Source: Rivularia sp963920925
GTDB taxonomy: Bacteria; Cyanobacteriota; Cyanobacteriia; Cyanobacteriales; Nostocaceae
Reading direction: 5' to 3'
NCBI RefSeq assembly: GCF_963920925.1
Contig: NZ_CAWUDI010000008.1
Location: 124,001-188,000, forward strand
DNA: 64,000 nt
The translations under genes and the position numbers were made by a program. The number at the start of each line of letters is the position of its first letter. The first letter of the stretch is position 1. Positions 44,683-54,101 of the stretch are shown here, one piece after another. Below the pieces are notes generated by a model. The model searched no databases and was not told where the DNA came from. It saw only the letters and a list, made by a program, of their open reading frames with translations.

Positions 44683-46860
44683 ATGTCATTCCCAAAAAGG
44701 ATTCAAAAGATACCGATGCGCCGCGTAGCCCTTTTCGCGATCGCGCTACTCTTTACCACTCATTTCGCCTCCGCCTGCACGGAGTCTACAGCAATGATGC
44801 CTACAGTCACCTATCCTGAAACCAAACGAGTCAATGTCGTCGAAGAACATTTCGGGCAGAAGATCGCCGACCCCTATCGCTGGCTGGAAAACGATGTCCG
44901 CAACGACAGGTCAGTTGCCGCCTGGGTCGAATCACAGAACAAAGTTACCAACGCTTATCTCAATACGCTGCCCGGTCGAGATATTTTCAAGAACCGACTG
45001 AAACAGTTGTATAACTATGAGCGGTTCAGCATTCCGGTCAAAAAGGGGGGGCAGTATTTCTACCTCCATAATTCCGGACTTCAGAACCAGCAGGCTCTTT
45101 ATGTCCGCGACAGCGTGGATAGCGCAGGGCGCGTGCTGATCGATCCCAATAGTTGGGCAAAGGACGGGGCGACCGCACTTGCCGAGTGGTCAGCTTCTAA
45201 TGATGGCAAGCGCGTGGCTTATGCGGTGCAGGATGGCGGCACAGACTGGCGCACGATTCGGGTACTGGACGTAAACACGGGCAAGGTGCTCGACGATGAA
45301 GTCAAATGGGCGAGGTTCACCAGCATCGCATGGGCTAAAGACGGCTCTGGCTTTTTCTACGCCCGTTACCCTGAACCGAAGCAGGGCGAAACGTTCCAGG
45401 CGAGCGTGACCAATCATGCCGTCTATTTTCATGCACTCAACACCCCCCAGGCGCAAGATCGGCTGGTCTATGCAACCCCAGATCAGCCGAATATGCTGCA
45501 TACCTTGAGCATCACCGAAGACGGGCGTTATCTCGCGATCGCTTCTACGCCCATTTCAGCGACCAACACACTGACCGTGGTGGATCTCCAGAGCGCTGAT
45601 TGGAAGCCTCGCAAGCTGGTCGATAATCTTGATCATCAATGGAGTGTCGTCGGCAATGTGGGGACGAAGTTCTTCCTCATGACTAGCCAGGACGCGCCTC
45701 GCTTCAAGGTCGTGACGATGGACATCGCTGCCGCCGACCCAGTGATCACGGATGTAGTGCCGGAGCAGGATTCAGTTTTGCTCAATGCGTCGCTGGTCGC
45801 TGGACGGTTACTGATCTCCTATCTGGCTGACGTGAAGACGGAAATTCGACGCTACACGCTAGATGGCAAAGCGGACGGCGTTGTAAAGCTGCCCGGTATC
45901 GGCACCGCGATCGGCTTCGAGGGCGACCAAGACGATCAGGAAACCTTCTTCGTCTTCACCAGCTTCAACACTCCGGGCGTAATCTATCGATACGATGTCG
46001 CCAGCAACACGGCGCGGGTGTGGGCACAACCCAAGGTCGCCATCGATCTCAACCGGATCGCGGTCGAACAGCGGTTCTACAGGTCGAAGGATGGCACCCG
46101 TATCCCGATGTTTATCGTCCGACGCAAGGATGTGACCAGTCCGGCACCGACCATGCTCTATGCCTATGGAGGATTTGGAATCCCCATACTTCCCGCTTTC
46201 TCGCCGGACTGTTTGGGGTGGGTCGAACAGGGCGGAGTATTCGCGATCGCGAATATTCGCGGAGGCTCCGAATATGGCAAGGCATGGCACGAAGCAGGTC
46301 GTCGTCAGAACAAGCAAAATGTCTTCGACGATTTCATCGCGGCGGGCGAGTATCTTAAGGCGCAGGGAGTCACGACCCAAGACGGCTTGGCGATTCAGGG
46401 CGAATCGAATGGCGGACTCCTGATCGGCGCAGTGGTCAATCAGCGACCGGATCTGTTCGCCGCTGCGCTGCCCGGTGTCGGTGTCATGGATATGCTCCGC
46501 TTCGACCAGTTCACAGGCGGGAAATTATGGGTAGACGAATTTGGCTCTCCGGCGCAGGAAGCGGATTTCCGTAACCTCTTGAGCTATTCGCCTTATCACA
46601 ACATCCAGTCCGGCAAAACCTATCCCGCGATTCTCGCTACCACTGCCGATACGGATGATCGCGTGGTTCCAGGGCACACCTTCAAATATGTCGCTGCACT
46701 CCAGGCGGCGGAGATTGGTGACAAGCCCCACCTTGCCCGGATTGAGACGCGGGCGGGACATGGAGCAGGCAAGCCCACCGACAAGATCATCGAGGAGACG
46801 GCAGATATGTGGGCGTTTGCCGCGCACTGGACTGGGCTCGATGTGAGGTCTCCGCAATAA
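44683..46860 (+). CDS. exported prolyl oligopeptidase (S9 family)
   Basis: 725 aa from the ATG at 44683 (AAGGAG ahead). An N-terminal signal (VALFAIALLFTTHFASAC, possibly a lipobox) puts it in the periplasm. A seven-bladed propeller (about 60-430) precedes an alpha/beta-hydrolase domain with S575 in GESNGG, D658 in TADTDDRV and H693 in RAGHGAG: a full triad with normal spacing. It should cleave short proline-containing peptides. Composition and style are GC-rich and proteobacterial (Sphingomonas-like), unlike its host, so it was probably transferred. Confidence 0.92.
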   Translation: MSFPKRIQKIPMRRVALFAIALLFTTHFASACTESTAMMPTVTYPETKRVNVVEEHFGQKIADPYRWLENDVRNDRSVAAWVESQNKVTNAYLNTLPGRDIFKNRLKQLYNYERFSIPVKKGGQYFYLHNSGLQNQQALYVRDSVDSAGRVLIDPNSWAKDGATALAEWSASNDGKRVAYAVQDGGTDWRTIRVLDVNTGKVLDDEVKWARFTSIAWAKDGSGFFYARYPEPKQGETFQASVTNHAVYFHALNTPQAQDRLVYATPDQPNMLHTLSITEDGRYLAIASTPISATNTLTVVDLQSADWKPRKLVDNLDHQWSVVGNVGTKFFLMTSQDAPRFKVVTMDIAAADPVITDVVPEQDSVLLNASLVAGRLLISYLADVKTEIRRYTLDGKADGVVKLPGIGTAIGFEGDQDDQETFFVFTSFNTPGVIYRYDVASNTARVWAQPKVAIDLNRIAVEQRFYRSKDGTRIPMFIVRRKDVTSPAPTMLYAYGGFGIPILPAFSPDCLGWVEQGGVFAIANIRGGSEYGKAWHEAGRRQNKQNVFDDFIAAGEYLKAQGVTTQDGLAIQGESNGGLLIGAVVNQRPDLFAAALPGVGVMDMLRFDQFTGGKLWVDEFGSPAQEADFRNLLSYSPYHNIQSGKTYPAILATTADTDDRVVPGHTFKYVAALQAAEIGDKPHLARIETRAGHGAGKPTDKIIEETADMWAFAAHWTGLDVRSPQ

Positions 46861-47072
46861 GTACGAACCTGAACAAGTCCAAACTTGAACATCCGCCACA
46901 ATTTCCACCTAAAACTATCAAAAAGGATGCATACAAGGACTGGATGTAAAGTAGGGGAACTGAGTTAATTTTTGATTGTTGATGGTCGAATCACAGTGAA
47001 TCGATCCATAAACAAATCACGATGTTTCCTTGAAGTTATGGTCAACTCTACAATTTTAAGGTGGTGGATAAA

Positions 47073-47192
47073 ATGATTAAGTACGAAGATTTTGTGCGTG
47101 GGATTACTCAACGAGGACTTTTCGGCGAACCTGCCGAGTATGAATCCTTCTTTAAGGTTGTTAGTGCTGTAAATCAGTGGATCGAAATATAG
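47073..47192 (+). pseudogene. degenerate copy of the 43307 gene
   Basis: MIKYEDFVRGITQRGLFGEP, YESFFKVVSAVNQWIEI, then a premature TAG; similarity continues after it (GTCAATGTTGAAACCGTTG) and fades. About 30 bp of leader (GTCAACTCTACAATTTTAAG) are also shared. The sequence at 47259-47310 matches 44030-44085, so a whole segment was copied and then lost its middle. Confidence 0.8.
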
Positions 47193-47361
47193 AACAATAC
47201 AGGCGGTCAATGTTGAAACCGTTGTTTTATCAGCTACCAAGAGCGACGGGTTCGCTAAACACCATAAGAATCTGAAAGTAGTCCAGCATTGAGACTTACT
47301 ATACTTCAGTATACATAGAACATTACACAACACAACTCGAAACATGGAGTTCAAGAGCATT

Positions 47362-47736
47362 ATGGAACAAACACTCGAACAGAATAAAACATTCATCCGC
47401 AATCACTTTGAAGAGATTGTGAACCGCAAGAATTCTGCCATTGCTTACCAAAACTTCGCACCTAACTTTATAGATCATGAAGAACCTTTTGTAGGATTGG
47501 TGAGTCCCGAACTGGTTAAGCAGACGATGGAGAAAGCATATGTAAAGTATCCCGATTTGCACGTTACAGTCGAGGACATGATCGCTGAGGGTGATAAGGT
47601 TATGGTGCGGTGTCTGTGGCGCGGAACCGATTTTTCTACAGGAAAGAAGATGGAGTTTAAGGGCTTTGTACTTTGGAGATTAGCAGATGACAAACTTGTT
47701 GAGCGTTGGCCAACGATTACACCGCCGATTAGGTAA
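47362..47736 (+). CDS. SnoaL-like / ester cyclase family protein
   Basis: 124 aa from the ATG at 47362. NTF2-like fold with EQNKTFIRNHFEEIVNRKN, FIDHEEPFVG and KVMVRCLWRGTDFSTGKKME. Members are small hydrolases, cyclases or ligand binders; the reaction is unknown. Complete length. No partner genes are near, except a short-chain dehydrogenase remnant just downstream. Confidence 0.75.
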   Translation: MEQTLEQNKTFIRNHFEEIVNRKNSAIAYQNFAPNFIDHEEPFVGLVSPELVKQTMEKAYVKYPDLHVTVEDMIAEGDKVMVRCLWRGTDFSTGKKMEFKGFVLWRLADDKLVERWPTITPPIR

Positions 47737-47791
47737 GGTATCCCTTTTTCAGTCTTTGTTGAAACAGGAAAACAAAATAATATTTCAGTGT

Positions 47792-47848
47792 AAAGTTGCC
47801 TTAGTCACTGGAGGAGCATCGGGCATTGGCAAGCTACTGCGTTAGTGA
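47792..47848 (+). pseudogene. short-chain dehydrogenase N-terminal remnant
   Basis: Reads KVALVTGGASGIGK, the NAD(P)-binding Rossmann start of SDR enzymes, then breaks; a missing G (AAGCTACTG for AAGGCTACTG) would restore the usual ATALV. Nothing of the rest of the gene follows. Confidence 0.7.
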
Positions 47849-48068
47849 ATATAATTTGTAATTCGTAATTCGTAATTAATTCCCCATAAATGAATGATGC
47901 TTGTTGGCGAATTAAAATCAATACTTAGGAACTTGCGATTTAATAATGTAGCAATAGACGAATCTAGGTTTACCATCTTTAGCTTGATTCAGACTTTGAA
48001 AGTGGTATTTTATTTTCAGGCAAGTCCCTTACATAAAAAAGTTTCCTGCTATCGAAGCTTAAAAAATT

Positions 48069-48105
48069 AAAAACCGGGCTTATTTAATCAACAAGTCCGG
48101 TTTTT
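48069..48105. terminator. bidirectional terminator
   Basis: AAAAACCGG / CCGGTTTTT with GCTT/AAGT inside, an A-tract on one side and a T-tract on the other. It ends the foreign block on one side and the ycf35 region on the other. Confidence 0.75.
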
Positions 48106-48206
48106 ACCTAATATTGAATTGCAGGCAACTGAAGTTAGCGTTAAAAGATGTTAAATTTAATTTAGAGATAAGCAATGCAAAAGGGACTGGGTAAGTCCCA
48201 ATCCCG

Positions 48207-48248
48207 AAAAAGCGGGTTAACCGCTATTTATTTAATTGAGTTAACCCG
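48207..48248 (-). terminator. terminator of ycf35
   Basis: On the minus strand CGGGTTAAC, loop, GTTAACCCG followed by CTTTTT; 30 bp past the ycf35 stop. Confidence 0.75.
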
Positions 48249-48276
48249 TGCAGCTTTGGGAACGCGCAGAAAATTT

Positions 48277-48627
48277 CTATTGCAATACCAACTTAACGTT
48301 AGCATTTTGCAAACCGCGTTGCTTGACTTCGGTCAAAGTCTTGTTAACAGCATACTTCTGGTTGATGGAATTGATTAACTCGGTCTGGTTGTGCTTCTTA
48401 GCAACACCCCATAAATCGGCAATCAAGTCGAAGGAACCGTCGCTGTTGCGAGACCAACCTAAATCATATTCGCCTTCTAAAACTGCAACGATGTCAGAAC
48501 GAACGCGCTGACCGTTATAACCACGAACATCAGCTTCAGACTTAACGGTGATACCTAAATCGCTTAAAGAAGCTTTGAGAATTTCAGCGTCGGTAATTTT
48601 GGTACGTAGAGTGCTAAAATGAGACAT
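48277..48627 (-). CDS. ycf35: Ycf35 / DUF1257 protein
   Basis: 116 aa from the ATG at 48627, with GGAGG 7-8 bp ahead (the five codons upstream are not conserved). MSHFSTLRTKITDAEILKAS and VRGYNGQRVRSDIVAVLEGE are characteristic. The family occurs in cyanobacteria and red-algal plastids; function unknown. It follows ycf46 on the same strand. Confidence 0.92.
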   Translation of the reverse strand: MSHFSTLRTKITDAEILKASLSDLGITVKSEADVRGYNGQRVRSDIVAVLEGEYDLGWSRNSDGSFDLIADLWGVAKKHNQTELINSINQKYAVNKTLTEVKQRGLQNANVKLVLQ

Positions 48628-48684
48628 TTGGGTTTCCTCCAAAAAGAAGATTGAGATTAAGACAACGGTTTTTTTTAGGCTAAG

Positions 48685-48711
48685 CCGCGTTTATAATTAC
48701 GCGGTTTTTTT
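48685..48711. repeat. hairpin between ycf46 and ycf35
   Basis: CCGCGT / ACGCGG stem with an AT-rich 8-bp loop and seven T on the plus strand. The T-run is in the wrong direction to stop ycf46, so it could be an mRNA processing or stability structure. Confidence 0.5.
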
Positions 48712-48767
48712 ATTTACTAGCTTTGGGTTTGCTAGTCTTTGCTCCTGCGTTAACAGGAGAAAGCTTG

Positions 48768-50279
48768 TTAAAACTCCATTCGCTGATATTCAGCTACGGA
48801 GGCTGCGGCTGGACGCGCTCTTTGTCTCGCCCAGTCTCTAAGCGCGGTTACTTGCTCTTGCATCGTTCGAGACAGCGGTAACGTCGCTTTGAGTGCAGCA
48901 ATAATATCTAGCTGGGTGAACTCGCGGTCTTGGGCAAAGGCTTCATACATTGCCGCTACAATCGCTTGTTCAATTTCCGCCCCAGAGAAGCCATCAGACA
49001 TCTTGGATAACTGTTCCAAATCGAATCTAGTGATGTCTTTACGGCGCTTGTTTAAGTGGATTGTAAAAATATCTTGCCGTTCCTGAGATGTAGGCAAATC
49101 CACAAAGAAAATTTCGTCAAATCGACCTTTTCTTAAAAACTCTCCTGGCAAGCGTTCAACCCGGTTGGCAGTAGCCATCACGAACACGGGTGATTTTTTC
49201 TCTTGCATCCAAGTTAGAAAAGATCCAAATATTCGGCTGGAGGTTCCTCCGTCAGAATCACCAGAACCAGAGCTACCAGCAAAGGATTTATCTAATTCAT
49301 CAATAAATAATATTGCTGGAGAAATAGATTCCGCTGTTTTTAGGGCATTACGCAAGTTGGCTTCACTTCGTCCTACCATTGAGCCATCGTAGACTCGCCC
49401 CATATCCAAGCGTAAAATCGGTAATCCCCATAGTTTTGAAGTTGTTTTTGCTATTAAAGACTTTCCACAGCCCGGAACCCCTAGAATTAACATTCCTTTC
49501 GGTTGCGGTAAACCATATTCTCTCGCTTTCTCCGTGAAAGCATCCGAACGCTGGGTTAGCCAATTTTTTAATTCTTCCAAACCACCAACAGCTTCGAGAG
49601 TTTCATCTTCTTCAATGTATTCTAATATTCCATTGCGTCGGATTAGCTGCTTCTTCTCAGATAAAACTATATCTACTTCTTTTTCTGTTAGCTGTTTCTT
49701 AGTTACCTGAGCTTTGCGATATACTTTCTCCGCCTCATCTCTGGTAAGTCCTAAAGCCGCTCTTAATAACTTTTCCCTTGCTTCGGTTGTTAATTTCCGC
49801 GCATTTTGTTGACCTATATGACTATCGAGAACTTTATTCAGGTCAGACATATTTGGCAACGGGAAGTCAAGTACCACAACTTCCTTCTCTAACTCGATGG
49901 GAACCTGCTGCACTGGTGACATCAAAATTATATTCTTTTGAGTACCTTTAAAGCTGGCGATCGCATCTCGTAAAGACCTAGTTGTTGCAGGTGCATCAAT
50001 AAACGGATGTAAATCTTTAAGAACAAATATACTAGGTTCTTTTTGACGGATAATCCACTCAATCGCCGCTTCTGGAGAAACGGTATTGTGTTGAGTTACG
50101 CTTTTACCTTGACCATACTCCACGATACCGTGGGTTACAGTCCATACATACAATCGACGCTGTGGCTTTGAAGATTGAGTGATCGAATAAATTGCTTGCT
50201 CGGCCCGCTCTTCCTCGGAGGTAACAAGGTAGATTAAGGGATATTGAGCCTGAATTAGTATACTGAGCTCTTCTTTCAT
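48768..50279 (-). CDS. ycf46: AAA-family ATPase, Ycf46-type
   Basis: 503 aa. The N-terminal half (KEELSILIQAQYPLIYLVTS) is a divergent AAA-like domain; the C-terminal AAA core has Walker A GVPGCGKSLIAK, Walker B ILFIDELDKSF and sensor MATANRVERLPGEFLRKGRF with the arginine finger. Present in cyanobacteria and some plastids, with a reported link to growth under low inorganic carbon; the client is unclear. Neighbouring ycf35 is its usual companion. Confidence 0.92.
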   Translation of the reverse strand: MKEELSILIQAQYPLIYLVTSEEERAEQAIYSITQSSKPQRRLYVWTVTHGIVEYGQGKSVTQHNTVSPEAAIEWIIRQKEPSIFVLKDLHPFIDAPATTRSLRDAIASFKGTQKNIILMSPVQQVPIELEKEVVVLDFPLPNMSDLNKVLDSHIGQQNARKLTTEAREKLLRAALGLTRDEAEKVYRKAQVTKKQLTEKEVDIVLSEKKQLIRRNGILEYIEEDETLEAVGGLEELKNWLTQRSDAFTEKAREYGLPQPKGMLILGVPGCGKSLIAKTTSKLWGLPILRLDMGRVYDGSMVGRSEANLRNALKTAESISPAILFIDELDKSFAGSSGSGDSDGGTSSRIFGSFLTWMQEKKSPVFVMATANRVERLPGEFLRKGRFDEIFFVDLPTSQERQDIFTIHLNKRRKDITRFDLEQLSKMSDGFSGAEIEQAIVAAMYEAFAQDREFTQLDIIAALKATLPLSRTMQEQVTALRDWARQRARPAAASVAEYQRMEF

Positions 50280-50393
50280 ATATCAACCTACTTGAGACCT
50301 AAAGACACTACAGACATCGTTCATCATTTCAAATTTCAGTTAAATTTCGGTAAAGATAGAATTATGAATTAACTATCCATAATTCAAGCTTGG

Positions 50394-50738
50394 TTAACAA
50401 GGAACTAACTCCTCGGAGCCTTCTTGGTTAACTTCGCAATCTTGCTCTATCTCGTTGACAGAAACATCTTTACCAATCACTCCTGGCTGATTGCCTAGAG
50501 CAACCAATTCCCCTTCACGCAAGACTAGTGAACTTTCGCAGTTGGGACATGAGTAAACCCTGTGAGTTCTTCCGTAAGAACCTTCGACTTCATCTACTAA
50601 TTCTGAATTCGCTAGATAAAATACGAGGGCACGCTCGGCAAGCTCTGACATTGGTTCGCTCTCAACTGCTGAACGTATTTTTAAACTTTTGTGCAGTTCT
50701 GGGGATAGATACAAAGTAACTTTTTGCTTAGCTTGCAT
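50394..50738 (-). CDS. hypothetical protein, RHH-like N-terminus and zinc-knuckle-like CPNC
   Basis: 114 aa. The start MQAKQKVTLYLSPELHKSLK and the following helices resemble ribbon-helix-helix DNA-binding proteins. YSCPNCESSLVL at about 68-79 could form half of a zinc site; the tail is acidic. A small DNA-binding protein is likely; targets are unknown. Confidence 0.65.
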   Translation of the reverse strand: MQAKQKVTLYLSPELHKSLKIRSAVESEPMSELAERALVFYLANSELVDEVEGSYGRTHRVYSCPNCESSLVLREGELVALGNQPGVIGKDVSVNEIEQDCEVNQEGSEELVPC

Positions 50739-51087
50739 ATAACTATGAATGCGTTCTTACCCGGGTATGTATCTCACGATATCTGCTCTCCCATTACTTG
50801 TCAAGACTGCAAAGCGTTTTGACGCTATTTTCGTAATATTTCTTTACAATAGGATAAGAATCATTCCAGTTTTAGCCATGAAGGAATAGAGTGAAAAGCA
50901 AGAATAGAAGGCTTTTCCGGCATAAATAATCGCGTGACTCTAAAAAGTTAAAAATAATTTACTTTTTGGTGAGAGTATATTTTTCAGGCTTATTTGCCAA
51001 AAAACTTCAAGTTAGTATCGCCATGATGGTTGAGAGGGGACACAAACCTGATAGATTTAGCTATCAGCGAGTATAAAAAGCGTAAAA
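50739..51087. other. sqdB upstream region
   Basis: About 350 bp without a gene; promoter space between the RHH-like gene and sqdB. Nothing specific recognised. Confidence 0.4.
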
Positions 51088-52242
51088 ATGAAAGTCCTGG
51101 TTATTGGTGGAGACGGCTATTGCGGTTGGGCAACCGCACTTTACCTTTCAAATCGTGGTTATGAAGTTGGAATTTTAGATAATTTAGTGCGTCGGCACTG
51201 GGATAATGAATTAGGTGTACAGACTTTAACGCCCATTGCACCAATTCAACAACGCATCCAGCGCTGGAAGGATTTAACAGGTAAATCTATCGATTTGTTT
51301 ATCGGCGATATTACCAACTATGAGTTTGTCCAGAAAGCTCTGCATGAATTTGAGCCAGAATCCGTAGTGCATTTTGGCGAACAGCGTTCGGCTCCTTTTT
51401 CGATGATTGACCGCGAACACGCTGTCTTAACACAAGTTAACAATGTTGTTGGCACCTTGAACATACTTTACGCAATGCGTGAAGATTTCCCCGATTGCCA
51501 TTTAGTCAAGTTGGGGACAATGGGTGAATATGGTACGCCTAACATCGATATCGAAGAAGGCTATATCACCATCGAGCATAACGGACGGAAAGATACTTTA
51601 CCTTATCCCAAGCAACCAGGTAGTTTCTACCACCTGAGTAAAGTTCACGATAGTCACAATATCCACTTTGCCTGTAAAATTTGGGGATTGCGAGCTACAG
51701 ATTTGAACCAAGGGGTAGTTTACGGTGTCTTAACCGAAGAAACGGGTATGGATGAAATGCTGATTAACCGTCTTGACTATGATGGTGTATTTGGTACCGC
51801 ACTAAACCGTTTCTGTATCCAAGCTGCTATTAATCATCCTTTAACCGTTTACGGTAAAGGTGGACAAACTAGAGCCTTCCTGGATATTCGAGATACAGTT
51901 AGGTGTGTTGAATTGGCGATCGCCAACCCAGCACAATCCGGAGAATTCCGGGTATTTAATCAGTTTACCGAGCTTTTCAGCATCAACGACTTAGCAATGA
52001 TGGTGAAGAAAGCTGGTAACGCAATCGGACTGAATGTTGATATCAATCATTTGGAAAACCCCAGAGTAGAGTCAGAGCAACACTACTTTAATGCTAAAAA
52101 CACCAAGCTTTTAGATTTGGGTTTAGAGCCTCACCTGCTTTCTGACTCACTGTTAGATTCCTTGCTCAATTTTGCTGTTAAATATCACTCTAGAGTTGAT
52201 AACAACCAAATTTTGCCGAAAGTTTCTTGGCATAGAAAATAG
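51088..52242 (+). CDS. sqdB: UDP-sulfoquinovose synthase
   Basis: 384 aa. SDR/epimerase-type Rossmann enzyme: VLVIGGDGYCGWATALYLSN (NAD loop), LGTMGEYGTP and SFYHLSKVHDSHN (Tyr-x3-Lys with the catalytic Thr/Tyr). It makes UDP-sulfoquinovose from UDP-glucose and sulfite for the thylakoid lipid SQDG. sqdX follows 307 bp downstream, so the whole pathway is here. Confidence 0.97.
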   Translation: MKVLVIGGDGYCGWATALYLSNRGYEVGILDNLVRRHWDNELGVQTLTPIAPIQQRIQRWKDLTGKSIDLFIGDITNYEFVQKALHEFEPESVVHFGEQRSAPFSMIDREHAVLTQVNNVVGTLNILYAMREDFPDCHLVKLGTMGEYGTPNIDIEEGYITIEHNGRKDTLPYPKQPGSFYHLSKVHDSHNIHFACKIWGLRATDLNQGVVYGVLTEETGMDEMLINRLDYDGVFGTALNRFCIQAAINHPLTVYGKGGQTRAFLDIRDTVRCVELAIANPAQSGEFRVFNQFTELFSINDLAMMVKKAGNAIGLNVDINHLENPRVESEQHYFNAKNTKLLDLGLEPHLLSDSLLDSLLNFAVKYHSRVDNNQILPKVSWHRK

Positions 52243-52549
52243 CAGGAATGGATTTTTAGTAGTTAGTTGTTTAGTTGTGAAGCAATAGTACTAACTGCTA
52301 GCTGCTAAAAATTTCTTCATCGCTACTTCTTCACCGATTAATATGACTTAATGTCCGCGCTATGGCTTTAAATTTTATTCAAATTGAAATATTTTAGCTC
52401 CGATAGCTGAATGGCGGCTTTCCGCGACGAAGATATTCGGCTTTCTAAAAAAATATGATTGCCTCCACAATATCCCTTCGCAACAATCTATATTTTTATT
52501 ACTGATGCTAAATGCAATTGTCCTGCTACCTTGTATTGATTAGTTTTGT
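52243..52549. other. sqdB-sqdX gap
   Basis: 307 bp without a gene. It includes AGTAGTTAGTTGTTTAGTTG-like repeats at the start; no terminator was seen, so co-transcription with sqdB is possible. Confidence 0.4.
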
Positions 52550-53683
52550 ATGAGAATTGCCTTATTTACCGAAACATTTCTACCTAAAGTTGACGGAATT
52601 GTCACGCGCCTTCGTCATACCGTCGAACATTTGCAGCGTCACGGCAACCAAGTATTAGTAATTTGTCCTGATGGTGGAATAACGGAATACAAAGGAGCTA
52701 AAATTTATGGAATTTCTGGCTTCCCTTTACCTATGTATCCAGAGTTAACATTAGCATTACCTCGTCCGGCTATTGGTGAAGTATTAGAAAAATTTAACCC
52801 AGATGTTATTCACGTGGTCAATCCAGCTGTTCTAGGCTTAGCTGGGATTGTTCATAGTAAAATACATAACATTCCTTTAGTAGCTTCTTATCATACTCAC
52901 TTGCCGCAATATCTGCAACATTACGGTTTGGGAATGTTAGAAGGATTGCTTTGGGAGTTGCTTAAGGCAGGTCATAATCAAGCTGCTTTAAATTTATGTA
53001 CTTCAACGGCAATGGTAAAAGAGTTAACTGCTCGCGGCATCGAACGTGTAGATTTGTGGCAGCGAGGAGTTGATACAGAATTATTTCATCCCAGTCTTGT
53101 CAGCGAGCAAATGCGTGATAAATTGTCGCAAAATCATTCAGAAGCTCCTTTACTGCTTTATGTAGGGCGTTTATCTGCGGAGAAGGAAATTGAGCGGATT
53201 AAGCCGATTTTAGAAGGTATTCCCGAAGCTAGATTGGCTTTAGTAGGGGATGGCCCCCATCGCGAAGCCTTAGAAAAACATTTCATGGGAACTAATACTT
53301 ATTTTGTGGGATATCTTACCGGGACGGATTTAGCTTCAGCTTTTGCTAGTGCTGATGCTTTTGTGTTTCCTTCTCGCACGGAAACCTTGGGATTAGTTTT
53401 ATTAGAAGCAATGGCTGCTGGGTGTCCGGTGGTTGCGGCACGTTCCGGAGGCATTCCAGATATTGTTACTGATGGAGTCAACGGATATCTTTTCGAGCCA
53501 AAATCCGATGATGCTGGTGCGATCGCTGCAACAATGCGTCTTTTAGAAAAAAAAGATGAGCGAGAAGTTATCCGTCAAAATGCTCGTCAAGAAGCAGAAC
53601 GTTGGGGATGGTCTGCTGCTACTCGTCAGCTACAAAGTTTTTACGAAAAAGTTGTTGATTCTCAAATGCCAACAGCAGCTTAA
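52550..53683 (+). CDS. sqdX: sulfoquinovosyl diacylglycerol transferase
   Basis: 377 aa GT4 enzyme: MRIALFTETFLPKVDGIVTR, VHVVNPAVLGLAGI-like segment, VASYHTHLPQYLQHYGLGML, LLYVGRLSAEKEIERI and RTETLGLVLLEAMAAGCPVV. It transfers sulfoquinovose to diacylglycerol, the last step of SQDG synthesis. Length normal. Confidence 0.95.
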   Translation: MRIALFTETFLPKVDGIVTRLRHTVEHLQRHGNQVLVICPDGGITEYKGAKIYGISGFPLPMYPELTLALPRPAIGEVLEKFNPDVIHVVNPAVLGLAGIVHSKIHNIPLVASYHTHLPQYLQHYGLGMLEGLLWELLKAGHNQAALNLCTSTAMVKELTARGIERVDLWQRGVDTELFHPSLVSEQMRDKLSQNHSEAPLLLYVGRLSAEKEIERIKPILEGIPEARLALVGDGPHREALEKHFMGTNTYFVGYLTGTDLASAFASADAFVFPSRTETLGLVLLEAMAAGCPVVAARSGGIPDIVTDGVNGYLFEPKSDDAGAIAATMRLLEKKDEREVIRQNARQEAERWGWSAATRQLQSFYEKVVDSQMPTAA

Positions 53684-54101
53684 TTTATTTTTTATTTAGT
53701 AGGGGCGGTAAATAAAACCTGTCCCTACCAAATTCAAATACAATTTTTATATTTCGATTTTTACAAGTTTTCTCTTTCTTGCTAATTCTTTCTGCAATTT
53801 AGCCAGTTTCTTTAAATTATTATCAGCACATTTCGCATTTCAGATAAATACTTGAAATTGCAACAAGTTTTTAGCGGAGTTGTTTAGTACTTGGTGTTAA
53901 ATGATTCTATTAAACTTGTGTAAGACGCTTTCAGATACATTTTTAATTCAAAAATAGATAAATAAGTCTTGTTTGGAGTTATAGCCTAGCAAGCATCTGC
54001 ATTTATATAGTTATAAATTGTAAAAATTAGATTATCATTCTGGTGTAAGTATAAAATTGTACCCATAATCGAACCTCTATTATCTTGAATTTATAATTCC
54101 C
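53684..54101. other. gap before the adenylate cyclase gene
   Basis: About 420 bp, AT-rich, with no gene; promoter region for the cyclase. No specific site recognised. Confidence 0.4.

Noticed and set aside
45859..46380. 173-aa reverse frame within the prolyl oligopeptidase gene
   Set aside because: Antisense shadow of a gene with an intact catalytic triad.
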